Below, in pieces: positions 26,777-34,307 of a stretch of DNA of 49,127 nucleotides (position 1 is the first letter of the stretch; each line of letters starts with the position of its first letter). This DNA is from Enterosoma sp964427595. GTDB taxonomy: Bacteria; Bacillota_I; Bacilli_A; RFN20; CAG-288. The translations under genes were made by a program, and so were the position numbers. Below the pieces are notes generated by a model. That model did no database searches, was not told the origin of the DNA, and saw only the letters and a list, made by a program, of their open reading frames with translations. The stretch lies in contig CAYRUQ010000009.1 of NCBI GenBank assembly GCA_964427595.1, forward strand, positions 1 to 49,127, given 5' to 3'.

Positions 26777-27655
26777 ATGGAACAACAAGTAGAAAACAAA
26801 AGGAAATTTGGTCTTAACGCTTTAGTTTTGAAGATCATCGGCATCTTCTTGATGTCTCTAGATCACATCGCTTTGCTCTTCTATTCTAGTGACACAGTCA
26901 TTTATGAAGTCTTCCGTTCAATCGGAAAGATCTCTTTCCCAATATTCGCTTTCCTAGCTGTCGAAGGTGTTTACCATACCCGTTCGATTAAGAATTATCT
27001 TTTAAGACTAGGTGTTTTAGCTGTTTTGATGGATGTCTTCGGATACATCATCGGAGCGATAACAAATATCTCAGTTGCTTCTAATCCTCTGATTGGGAAT
27101 GTATTCACGGATCTTTTCTTAGGTGTATTACTCGTTTATTTACTTAAAAGAAAAGATAAGTTTTCTTTCTTAGCTATCCTACCAGCAACACTAGCTGTTT
27201 TAAGTGATGTCACTATAAGTGATACTTTTGGGACTCTGATTAAAGCTGATTGGGGAACTTTCTCAATCGTTCTTTTCCTCTTTTATTTCTTAGCTCGCTT
27301 CTGTATCGATACCTATATCAAGAACAAATACATGGATGAAAATCTTTCAGCTGAACTACTTGAGCAAAATAAATTTAAGTACTACAAAATAGCCTCAGCT
27401 ATCGCTTTGGTAATCGTCGAACTTCTATTCAATCTTCTCTGGCACATCGATTACACATCAATTTTTTTACCAAATGAATTCATCCCGATAGGAACTTATT
27501 CAACCTTAGCTTTCATCTTCATCCTTCTGTATAACGGAGAAAGAGGATTCTCAAGTAAAAACCTTCAATATTGCTTTTACCTTTACTACCCGCTTCACCT
27601 AGTGATACTTGGAATCATCTCTCTTTATTTTGGAACTCTCGCTTATTATCTATGA
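26777..27655 (+). CDS. TraX-family membrane protein
   Basis: A 292-aa polytopic membrane protein. The TraX signature is clear: LKIIGIFLMSLDHIALLFY at the N-terminus, then RSIGKISFPIFAFLAVEG, HTRSIKNYLLRLGVLA and a C-terminal YYPLHLVILG. TraX of the F plasmid acetylates the pilin N-terminus, and chromosomal members are presumed membrane acyltransferases with unknown acceptors. There are no conjugation genes nearby, so an envelope or peptide acylation role is more likely than pilus processing. It begins four bases after the CPBP gene with no visible ribosome binding site, so translation is probably coupled. Confidence 0.9.
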   Translation: MEQQVENKRKFGLNALVLKIIGIFLMSLDHIALLFYSSDTVIYEVFRSIGKISFPIFAFLAVEGVYHTRSIKNYLLRLGVLAVLMDVFGYIIGAITNISVASNPLIGNVFTDLFLGVLLVYLLKRKDKFSFLAILPATLAVLSDVTISDTFGTLIKADWGTFSIVLFLFYFLARFCIDTYIKNKYMDENLSAELLEQNKFKYYKIASAIALVIVELLFNLLWHIDYTSIFLPNEFIPIGTYSTLAFIFILLYNGERGFSSKNLQYCFYLYYPLHLVILGIISLYFGTLAYYL

Positions 27656-27713
27656 GCGTTTTAATTGCAGAGTGAGAACTGCTAATTTAAAGTATTGGTG
27701 GAGGATTTAAAAG

Positions 27714-28055
27714 ATGATTAAGTATTTAGAAAACCTAGAGGAATTCAACTCTTTAATCGCTAATGGTAATATTGTCATCGACTTTTTCGCTACCTGGTGT
27801 GGCCCTTGCAGAGTCATGGGGAGAATCTTAGAAGAGATTGAACATGACTACCCCAATATCACTTTCTTAAAAGTAGATACCGACAAGTTCCAAGAATTAG
27901 CTATTGAATATGATATTTTCCAAATCCCTACTGTAATCGCAATTAAAGATGGCGCAAAGATTAATTTCAAAAACTCTCTCGGTCAAGAAAGTGAAACCTT
28001 AATCGGTGCTCAATCCCCTGAGAACTTTGCAGATTATTTAAACAATACTTTCTGA
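27714..28055 (+). CDS. trxA: Thioredoxin
   Basis: A 113-aa cytoplasmic thioredoxin with the canonical W28-C-G-P-C32 active site in FFATWCGPCRVM and the cis-Pro region IFQIPTVIAIKDG. It reduces protein disulfides using electrons from a thioredoxin reductase that is not in this window. Length is normal, with no signal peptide. GGAGG lies nine bases before the ATG. It is 58 bases after the TraX gene and is closed by a strong bidirectional terminator. It could supply reducing power, through a membrane relay, to the thioredoxin-fold lipoproteins at 14.6-16.6 kb, but no such relay is visible here. Confidence 0.96.
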   Translation: MIKYLENLEEFNSLIANGNIVIDFFATWCGPCRVMGRILEEIEHDYPNITFLKVDTDKFQELAIEYDIFQIPTVIAIKDGAKINFKNSLGQESETLIGAQSPENFADYLNNTF

Positions 28056-28080
28056 TTTCTAAACTAAACAGTATTATGAA

Positions 28081-28111
28081 AACAGCTCTGGGAAGTTGAC
28101 CCAGAGCTGTT
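28081..28111. terminator. Bidirectional terminator between trxA and the GH43 gene
   Basis: AACAGCTCTGGG (28081-28092) pairs perfectly with its complement at 28100-28111 around a seven-base loop. A-rich and T-rich flanks follow on both strands. It serves both convergent genes. Confidence 0.9.
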
Positions 28112-28112
28112 T

Positions 28113-29537
28113 TTATTCTTTAATAAACTTGAAACCGAAGAAATCGAAATGCCCTTTTCCATTAAAGCGGAAGTAAAGGCTACTTACTTTATTAGGCGAA
28201 GTGAAAACAGGAGACTCAAATTCAGTTTTTTTCTTTGCTTTATCAATCTTTATCTTAGTTAACAATTTATTGTCATCTAGATAAACACATACTTCACCAA
28301 CCGCATTTCCTTTGACTGATACTGAAAGCTTATTCGCTTCTTTCAAATCAAAGTATTTGAATCCAGCTATCGCATAAGAAGAGAAGTTTCTGATGAACTG
28401 ATCCTCACCGGATTCTCTATCTTTTCCGTTTTGAGTGAAATATGGATAATACTTTCTTCTCTTCTTGAAGGCTCTATAGAAATAGACACCTCTAGTCGAG
28501 TAAAGCTGACAAGCGATATAAGACGGATAATAACCTTCATCGACTAATGGTTTCAAATTAAGGCCTTGAGAAGTCATCTCTGCCTGTTTGAAATGATGAT
28601 CTTTATACTCAATCTTTTCAGCACAAGCTTGTCTAGCGAAGGAATTTCCGTTTGTCTGTCTATGATGGAAAATATAGTAATCACCATTCAAATAAAGAAG
28701 AGAACCATGATTATTTCCAATGAAATTAGTCGGTTTATCTGAGATACCGATATCTCCGTTTGAAATTAAGACACCTCCGAATTTAAAGTCCCTATCCGGA
28801 TACTCACTAGTCGCATAACAAAGTTCGTGTCCTTTGTAGGAAGAATAGATGTAATAGTAAATTCCATCATATTTTCTGATAGAAGAAGCTTCGAAAAATT
28901 CATGTCCTTCAAAATCAGTCCCTTTAGAATTATGAATCGTTTTGGCAATGAACTTGATATCAGAATCAATCGTGCACATATCATCTTTTAATCGCATGAC
29001 CATCGCACCTTCAGTGGCAGGTTTTCTTCCATGAAGTCCAAAGGAGCCTTTAGTTCCAAAACCTGAATAAAGATAGACTTTGCCATCGTCATCAACTAAA
29101 ACACCAGGATCAAATTGAAGAGGTTCTTTCTTATCGCCAAGTAAAGTACCATCATCATATTTAACATGAGATAAGAATTGGAAAGGTCCTTTAGGAGAGG
29201 AGGAAGTAGCAACACCGATATAACCATTGAATCCTAATGTGTAATAAAGATAGTAATTTTCATCAGTACCACGGACACAATCAGGAGCGAAAAAGACATT
29301 CAATAATCCTTTTTTGTATTTAGGATCTTGTTCTTTTTTATAAATGATTCCTTCATAAGTCCAAGAAGTGAGATCATCAGCAGGAGCTGAATAGGTCACA
29401 TAATCATTAAGGCAGAATGAAAGTCCACCAAACCTATCATGAGAACCATAAACATAGACTCTACCATCAAAAAGTCTTGGTTCACCATCAGGTACATACT
29501 CATACGATGGTAAATAAGGGTTACATCCTTGTTTCAT
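28113..29537 (-). CDS. Glycoside hydrolase family 43 enzyme, intracellular
   Basis: A 474-aa GH43-type five-bladed propeller. Family landmarks are the N-terminal PDGEPRLFDGRVYVYGSHD with the candidate catalytic base Asp, QFDPGVLVDDDGKVYLYSG with the pKa-modulating Asp, and HEFFEASSIRKYDGIYYYIYS with the acid Glu. A beta-rich C-terminal domain (about 370-474) may be a CBM6-like module. There is no signal peptide, so it probably cleaves imported arabino- or xylo-oligosaccharides; specificity cannot be told from sequence alone. ATG at 29537 is chosen because TTTGGAGG lies just upstream. A 14-base inverted repeat in front suggests substrate-controlled expression. No sugar transporter is adjacent. 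Confidence 0.9.
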   Translation of the reverse strand: MKQGCNPYLPSYEYVPDGEPRLFDGRVYVYGSHDRFGGLSFCLNDYVTYSAPADDLTSWTYEGIIYKKEQDPKYKKGLLNVFFAPDCVRGTDENYYLYYTLGFNGYIGVATSSSPKGPFQFLSHVKYDDGTLLGDKKEPLQFDPGVLVDDDGKVYLYSGFGTKGSFGLHGRKPATEGAMVMRLKDDMCTIDSDIKFIAKTIHNSKGTDFEGHEFFEASSIRKYDGIYYYIYSSYKGHELCYATSEYPDRDFKFGGVLISNGDIGISDKPTNFIGNNHGSLLYLNGDYYIFHHRQTNGNSFARQACAEKIEYKDHHFKQAEMTSQGLNLKPLVDEGYYPSYIACQLYSTRGVYFYRAFKKRRKYYPYFTQNGKDRESGEDQFIRNFSSYAIAGFKYFDLKEANKLSVSVKGNAVGEVCVYLDDNKLLTKIKIDKAKKKTEFESPVFTSPNKVSSLYFRFNGKGHFDFFGFKFIKE

Positions 29538-29556
29538 GCGATTAAACCTCCAAACC

Positions 29557-29604
29557 AATTTCATTATTTACAATAAAAACAGTACTCATCTAAATAATGA
29601 AATT
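29557..29604 (-). promoter_or_regulatory. 14-base inverted repeat upstream of the GH43 gene (operator candidate)
   Basis: AATTTCATTATTTA at 29557-29570 is matched exactly by its complement at 29591-29604, separated by 20 bases. The first arm lies 19 bases from the GH43 start codon, just behind the ribosome binding site. Two-helical-turn-plus spacing fits a dimeric repressor, or the arms could form an RNA stem-loop. No regulator gene is adjacent. Confidence 0.55.
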
Positions 29605-29674
29605 CAACTTTTCTTCATAAATAATTCATTTTGAAGAGAAGCTTTTTCTTCGATTATTCTAGCATAAAAATACT

Positions 29675-29694
29675 AACTTCTTTATAAAGAAGTT
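29675..29694 (-). terminator. Probable terminator after the RlmD-like gene
   Basis: A perfect 20-base palindrome (ten-base arms, AACTTCTTTA) lies 37 bases past the methyltransferase stop and is followed on the minus strand by AGTATTTTTATG. It is AT-rich and has no unpaired loop, so it is a weak terminator. A protein-binding palindrome is an alternative. Confidence 0.4.
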
Positions 29695-29730
29695 ATGAAA
29701 CATCGACAAGAAAATTATTTAGTTGAAACT

Positions 29731-31065
29731 TTAAATCCTTACAAGTTCACAGATAGTCTCAACACTGCAGGTGTTAGGAAACATATCTACAGGGATGACT
29801 TTTTCAACTTTGTACTTTTCTTTAAAAAGATTAAGATCCCTTGCTAGAGACACCGGATCACAAGAGATATAAATCACTCTTCTCGGTTTGATTCTAAAGA
29901 CAGCTTTGATGAAATCGACTGTCGTTCCTTTTCTAGGTGGATCAAGAACGATCACATCAAACTTCTCATCCGTCTTAAGCAGAAACTCTGTAGCATCTCC
30001 AGAGATGATTTTAACATTATCAAGTTTGTTAATCTTGATATTTCTATTAGCGTCTTTGACCGCTTCTTTTTCAATCTCAACACCGAGTACTCTTTTTACA
30101 TTCTCGGCACAAGAGATACCGATTGTTCCTGTTCCACAATAAGCATCAAGAAGAACATCATCTTTTCTTAAATCAGCGTTTTTAATAGCTAATCCATAAA
30201 GGTTTTCTATCTGATAAGGATTAGTCTGGAAAAAGCTTTTTGGAGAGATTAAAAAATCATGATTGAAGATCTTATCCTTGATATGGGTATATCCATAAAC
30301 ACTTAAAGTTTTCTCACCCAAGATGACATTAGTGTCTCTCTTATTGATGTTTAAAGAGACACCTTTTATCTTCGGATTGATTTTGACTAATTCACGGGCA
30401 AAAGAAGAGAGGCCTTTTAAGTCAGAAGTAGTGCTGACTAATGTGACCAATGCTTCATCATAGTGAAGAGAAGTCTTGATCAAAACATGTCTGATCTCAC
30501 CTTCGAATGTATCTTCATCATAAGGTTTATATCGATACTTCTTAAGAAGGTTTTTAACTTGTGAAGAAATCAAAGAAGAAAGCTTTGATTCCATCAGACA
30601 AGAAGAGATAGGAATCAGTTCATGAGTGGAATTCTTATAAAATCCCATCTCTAGCTTTCCGTTTATCTTCTTGACTGGTTTTTGAACTTTGTTTCTGAAG
30701 TTAGTCGTTTTAATAGATGGGATAGTCTCATCAACTTTGACATCAAGCTTTGCAAATTTATGAAGAAGATTGACTACCTTCTTTCTTTTATATCGAAGCT
30801 GTTCATCATAAGAGAGATGTAGAAGCTGACAACCTCCACAGCTAGGATAGTAAGGACAGATAGGTTTAACTCTATAAGGAGAATCATTCTTTCTTTCGAT
30901 GACTTTGACTTCTTTGAGTTTCCCATACTTGTATTCAGTCTCTACTAAAGCTTCTTCGTTTGGCAAAAGAGAAGGGACGAATATCGTCCCCTCCTCAGTT
31001 CTACATAATCCTCTGCCAAAATCATCTAGGTCGGTAGCTTTAACTAGAAATTGTCGTTTACTCAT
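29731..31065 (-). CDS. rlmD: 23S rRNA (uracil-5)-methyltransferase, RlmD/RumA type
   Basis: A 444-aa SAM-dependent RNA m5U methyltransferase. A TRAM domain (about 1-60) is followed by the 4Fe-4S cysteines in CPYYPSCGGCQL. Then come the Rossmann methyltransferase with LDAYCGTGTIGI, VLDPPRKG, and the nucleophile Cys in YISCDPVSLARDL. Such enzymes methylate U747 and/or U1939 of 23S rRNA; paralogues differ and the target cannot be assigned. The start overlaps the preceding gene by eight bases, with AAGG in front. It is the last gene of the nitroreductase-flavoprotein-DUF5677 operon. Confidence 0.95.
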   Translation of the reverse strand: MSKRQFLVKATDLDDFGRGLCRTEEGTIFVPSLLPNEEALVETEYKYGKLKEVKVIERKNDSPYRVKPICPYYPSCGGCQLLHLSYDEQLRYKRKKVVNLLHKFAKLDVKVDETIPSIKTTNFRNKVQKPVKKINGKLEMGFYKNSTHELIPISSCLMESKLSSLISSQVKNLLKKYRYKPYDEDTFEGEIRHVLIKTSLHYDEALVTLVSTTSDLKGLSSFARELVKINPKIKGVSLNINKRDTNVILGEKTLSVYGYTHIKDKIFNHDFLISPKSFFQTNPYQIENLYGLAIKNADLRKDDVLLDAYCGTGTIGISCAENVKRVLGVEIEKEAVKDANRNIKINKLDNVKIISGDATEFLLKTDEKFDVIVLDPPRKGTTVDFIKAVFRIKPRRVIYISCDPVSLARDLNLFKEKYKVEKVIPVDMFPNTCSVETICELVRI

Positions 31066-32188
31066 CGATTAATACCTTTTTGATATCGACATCCTGATCT
31101 AACTTTTCCGACATCGCTTTGACATCATCAAGAAGTAAGAGTACCATCTGTTTATCCTTAGGATGAATCTTAAAATAATTGCTCATATATTCTAAAAAGA
31201 GATCCCCGATTCTGATGAAGGTTCGATAAGCCATCGCTAAGGAAAGATCTCGACAGAAATTATCATTCGAATAGAAAAAAGCGGAAGAAGAATGGGCGAT
31301 TTCACTAGCACCTTCATAAATCTTGCTATATTCAAGAAGACCAGCTAATCTCTCGATGCCATCACGGAAGTTGAGTTTGATAAGCTGGTTAGAACTATCG
31401 TATTCAGGATAATCATAAAGCCATCCATACTCGATAAACTTTTTCATATCCTTACTCTTCAAACCATGAGCGGACATCTCGCCTTTTAATTTGGCAAAGA
31501 TGATATCCAATTCATCTTGTGTAAAAGAAGATTGATTTCTATATGCGTTGTTATAAGTGATGTGTTTTATATAGGAATATCTGATCGCATCACCACCTTT
31601 GATCAAAAGCTTGATGATACATTCAGATTCATGAAGCGTTCTCCAAGAGACGAAAGCATCAGAGTATAAACCAAGAGGGAACATCCGACAAAAACCAGAT
31701 GTTTTTCTGAAAATAGAGGCGAAGATATCATTGACTAATGAGAAAGTCGGATTAGTTCTAGCTAGTGGCTTATTTATCATCTGCAAAAATCCACCAGCCG
31801 CTGATAAAGTGTTGACTCTTGAATCGTAGAACGGCAAGCTATCATCATTGACGACAGAAAGATCGGTGTTATATGAAATCCAGAAGAGTTCAACGACCTT
31901 TTTGGACATTTTGATATCATCAATCGTATCGGTATTCTTGCCTAAAAGTTTATAAAAATGAATCTGACTGACGGCGATTTCAACAATCCAACTGATATGA
32001 ACAAGTGAGATCTCATCGAGAGTGAGACTAAGTTCAATTCTTTGATCTTTACCAATCAACTTAAAAGCTAAATTCACGATTCTTTTAACTCGTGGTAACT
32101 CTTCCTTTCCGATACTTTCAGCGACCTTGTCTTCCATCACCTCAAAAAGGCGAGTCAAGATGGAATTAGGAATATTGTTATTCTCCAT
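31058..32188 (-). CDS. DUF5677-like helical protein
   Basis: A 376-aa, mostly helical soluble protein, with no signal peptide or membrane segment. The centre contains SWRTLHESECIIKLLIKGG, and later YEGASEIAHSSSAFF. This R-x3-E and S-x3-H pattern is that of DUF5677 proteins, seen in defence and abortive-infection contexts as well as alone. ATG at 32188 is supported by AGGCAGG upstream and overlaps the flavoprotein stop by 11 bases; the rlmD start overlaps its end by eight. It is thus locked into a housekeeping-like operon rather than a defence island. Function is unknown, and the family call rests on motif resemblance. Confidence 0.68.
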   Translation of the reverse strand: MENNNIPNSILTRLFEVMEDKVAESIGKEELPRVKRIVNLAFKLIGKDQRIELSLTLDEISLVHISWIVEIAVSQIHFYKLLGKNTDTIDDIKMSKKVVELFWISYNTDLSVVNDDSLPFYDSRVNTLSAAGGFLQMINKPLARTNPTFSLVNDIFASIFRKTSGFCRMFPLGLYSDAFVSWRTLHESECIIKLLIKGGDAIRYSYIKHITYNNAYRNQSSFTQDELDIIFAKLKGEMSAHGLKSKDMKKFIEYGWLYDYPEYDSSNQLIKLNFRDGIERLAGLLEYSKIYEGASEIAHSSSAFFYSNDNFCRDLSLAMAYRTFIRIGDLFLEYMSNYFKIHPKDKQMVLLLLDDVKAMSEKLDQDVDIKKVLIDE

Positions 32189-33305
32189 ATAAACCTGCCT
32201 TATAGCCTTCAATTAAAGCCATGCCGATATTATAACCGCCACAGGGGAAAGCTTGATCAAGAACTTCACCAATTATCACAACATCTTTATCTTGTTTAAG
32301 AGTCATATCATCGGGATTGATCTGATCTAAAAGAATTCCACCATAAGAGATCTGAGATTGATTAAAAGGATAAAGCTTATCGAAAGTGAATCTTAAAACA
32401 CCATGTGGTGTTAAGTTATTGAATTCTAAATACTTGATCAAATAATCTGGATAATCAGTTCCATCGTCTAAAGGATTGATCTTTTGATTCTTATAAGTGG
32501 TGAAATCAAACTCGAATGAGATATCTTTTACTCCTTCTTTGATAAGTTCATTAACAATTAGAGAATGGTTAAAGACGAGTATTCCACTTATTCCGTCTTT
32601 CTTAAATAGAAGTTCACCATCTTCACTTTTAACTCTCTTTCCATCAGCTGATAAAGTTAAAACTCCACGAAGTCTTTTCCCGTCCATGAAAGAAGGTATC
32701 TTCTCTTTTACTTTGATAGGGCAAAGACAAGGTGAGAACTTTCTATAAGACACATCAAGCGAATCTAAGAGAGAATAATCCTCTTCTCTGTCATAACTGA
32801 AACCACCAGGAGCAAAGATCAGTTTCTGATAAGAGATAGTCTCTTGTTGGCCATCCTTCTCAATTAAAACAGTCTTATCTTTTCTATTCACTTTTAAAGC
32901 CTTAGCAAAAAGGAAAGAAACATTATCCTTCAATCTAGAAAGAAGAAAGCTATGGAAAGATTCCGCTCTATTAAAAAACGGATAATAGAGATCTCCTTCT
33001 TTATAAAAACTGAAACCATTACTTCTCAAATATTCAAGTAATTCAACAGAAAGCAGATTATTTTTATGATAAACGATTTCTTTAATACTGCCAAAAAGTG
33101 GTTCATCAAAAGTCTCTTCATGAAGGAGAGCCTCATTGAAGAAATTACACCGTCCATTTCCAGAGACTAAGATACGCTTACCAACTAAGTTCTTCTTAGA
33201 AGGAGTATCCAGTATAAGTATCTTATTTTCTGAACTACTTAACGCAGCATAGATAAGACCAGAGACACCGCCTCCGATGACAAGTCGCTCATAAGACTTT
33301 GCCAT
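32178..33305 (-). CDS. HI0933/BaiN-type FAD-dependent oxidoreductase
   Basis: A 375-aa flavoprotein. The N-terminal dinucleotide-binding loop is VIGGGVSGLIYAA. The family hallmark is GKRILVSGNGRCNF near residue 45, with APGGFSY mid-protein and the C-terminal FAD contact FPCGGYNIGMALIEGYKAG. Substrates of this group (annotated as BaiN or aminoacetone oxidase family) are mostly unproven; a cytosolic redox role is all that can be said. It overlaps the nitroreductase gene by 17 bases and the DUF5677-like gene by 11, so all four genes form one tightly coupled unit. Length is slightly short of the usual 400. Confidence 0.9.
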   Translation of the reverse strand: MAKSYERLVIGGGVSGLIYAALSSSENKILILDTPSKKNLVGKRILVSGNGRCNFFNEALLHEETFDEPLFGSIKEIVYHKNNLLSVELLEYLRSNGFSFYKEGDLYYPFFNRAESFHSFLLSRLKDNVSFLFAKALKVNRKDKTVLIEKDGQQETISYQKLIFAPGGFSYDREEDYSLLDSLDVSYRKFSPCLCPIKVKEKIPSFMDGKRLRGVLTLSADGKRVKSEDGELLFKKDGISGILVFNHSLIVNELIKEGVKDISFEFDFTTYKNQKINPLDDGTDYPDYLIKYLEFNNLTPHGVLRFTFDKLYPFNQSQISYGGILLDQINPDDMTLKQDKDVVIIGEVLDQAFPCGGYNIGMALIEGYKAGLYGE

Positions 33306-33789
33306 TTTCAGAATCTTTTTCTTTGATAGGAGTTTTCTCTGCTTGATAACCTAAAGCGATGGTCTCTAATAACTTATAAGGTTTCTTAAGTTCTAAGATT
33401 TCTTGAAGTATTTTGCAATTTTCTTTTTCCTCAAAGATATCTCTGACGGAGTGAATCCAACAAGAAGCGATACCTAAATCAGTCGCTTGTAAAAGCATGT
33501 TTTCCATAGCAGCACCAGCGTTGAGATCAGAGAGTCTATCAGCACTCTTTTCAAAGACGAAGGCGATAGCTGTGCAATTATAGAAATTCTTCTTACAAGG
33601 TACTCTTTCTAAAAGAGAGGAAAGCTTTTCTTGATCAACAAGACCGACGATGAGAAGATTCTGGGTGTTTCTACCAGTGGGAGCTAAAACACCTGCTTCG
33701 ACAATCTTCTCCATATCTTCTTTGCTGACTTTCTGATCAGTGAAGCTTCTGATAGATTGTCTACATCTTATTGTTTCTCTTAATTCCAT
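33289..33789 (-). CDS. Nitroreductase-family FMN oxidoreductase
   Basis: A 166-aa protein of the nitroreductase fold, compact compared with the common 180-220 aa. It opens with the FMN-binding signature RCRQSIRSFTDQKV and contains APTGRNTQNL, a second FMN-contact region. GAAMENMLLQATDLGIASCWIH is the typical helix before the glycine-rich end. Members reduce flavins, quinones or nitro compounds with NAD(P)H as homodimers; the natural substrate is unknown. AGGAGGAG lies seven bases before the ATG. It heads the operon with the FAD oxidoreductase, DUF5677-like and RlmD-like genes. Confidence 0.92.
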   Translation of the reverse strand: MELRETIRCRQSIRSFTDQKVSKEDMEKIVEAGVLAPTGRNTQNLLIVGLVDQEKLSSLLERVPCKKNFYNCTAIAFVFEKSADRLSDLNAGAAMENMLLQATDLGIASCWIHSVRDIFEEKENCKILQEILELKKPYKLLETIALGYQAEKTPIKEKDSENGKVL

Positions 33790-33854
33790 ATGAAACTCCT
33801 CCTGAAGATATTCTAACTTAAAAAGATATTTCTCAATTGAGAAAGAAATAAAAA

Positions 33855-33880
33855 ACTATGGTGCCTCTACTCACCATAGT
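33855..33880 (-). terminator. rpsO terminator
   Basis: ACTATGGTG and CACCATAGT pair perfectly around an eight-base loop, followed by five T on the minus strand, 18 bases past the rpsO stop. Confidence 0.9.
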
Positions 33881-33897
33881 CTTGTTTAATCATTTTC

Positions 33898-34167
33898 TTA
33901 CTTGCTAGGTTTGATCTTCTGCATGACAGCTTCGTATCTAGCTTGGTCGACGGATTTGAGATACTTGAGCAACTTCTTTCTACGAGCGATGATGATGTCC
34001 ATACCTCTCTTAGAAGAATAGTCATGCTTGTTGTTGGTCATGTGAGTGGTCAGCTTCTTGATCTTAGCTGTGAGAAGCATGATCTGAACTTCACAAGAAC
34101 CAGTGTCATTATCGCTGAGACGATTCTCAGTGATAACTTTGGTCTTTTCTTCTTTAGTTAACGCCAT
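33898..34167 (-). CDS. rpsO: 30S ribosomal protein S15
   Basis: An 89-aa, full-length S15 that binds 16S rRNA helices 20-22 and helps build the central domain of the small subunit. The family signature is visible: TGSCEVQIMLLTAKIKKLTTHM and HDYSSKRGMDIIIARRKKLLKYLK. The ATG has ATAGAGG eight bases upstream. That site can pair with the loop of the leader hairpin (next entry), pointing to translational feedback by S15 itself. It has its own promoter and terminator and is not linked to pnp. In many Bacilli it follows truB-ribF; here those lie close by on the opposite strand. Confidence 0.98.
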   Translation of the reverse strand: MALTKEEKTKVITENRLSDNDTGSCEVQIMLLTAKIKKLTTHMTNNKHDYSSKRGMDIIIARRKKLLKYLKSVDQARYEAVMQKIKPSK

Positions 34168-34250
34168 TGTTTTACCTCTATTGTTATCTTGCCAAAGAGA
34201 CCAGTTTCAAGGTGATAGAGGAACATGCCTTGAACCAGTCGTTTGGTGCA
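34168..34250 (-). ncRNA. rpsO leader with ribosome-binding-site pseudoknot (candidate S15 autoregulatory element)
   Basis: On the minus strand CCAAA (34246-34242) pairs with TTTGG (34196-34192), and TTCAAGG (34234-34228) pairs with CCTTGAA (34212-34206). This makes a two-part stem with an internal bulge and a 15-base loop. The loop sequence CCTCTAT (34221-34215) is exactly complementary to ATAGAGG (34181-34175), the rpsO ribosome binding site, giving a seven-pair pseudoknot. S15 is known to repress its own mRNA through such leaders in several phyla. The pairing is seen; control by S15 is inferred. Confidence 0.65.
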
Positions 34251-34256
34251 AAGAGA

Positions 34257-34285
34257 ATTATAAACTCATCTTTTAGAAAAATAAA
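34257..34285 (-). promoter_or_regulatory. rpsO promoter
   Basis: A perfect TATAAT (34262-34257) with a weak TTTATT (34285-34280) at 17 bases. Transcription would start at about 34250, exactly at the foot of the leader structure. Confidence 0.6.
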
Positions 34286-34307
34286 GACTTTTTACTCTGT
34301 TAGAAAA

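Noticed and set aside
26777..27655. TraX as evidence of a conjugative element
   Set aside because: No relaxase, coupling protein or type IV secretion genes in the window; TraX-family proteins are common on Firmicutes chromosomes.
31058..32188. Defence island around the DUF5677-like protein
   Set aside because: Neighbours are metabolic and rRNA-modifying genes with overlapping ends; no restriction, toxin or nuclease genes adjacent.
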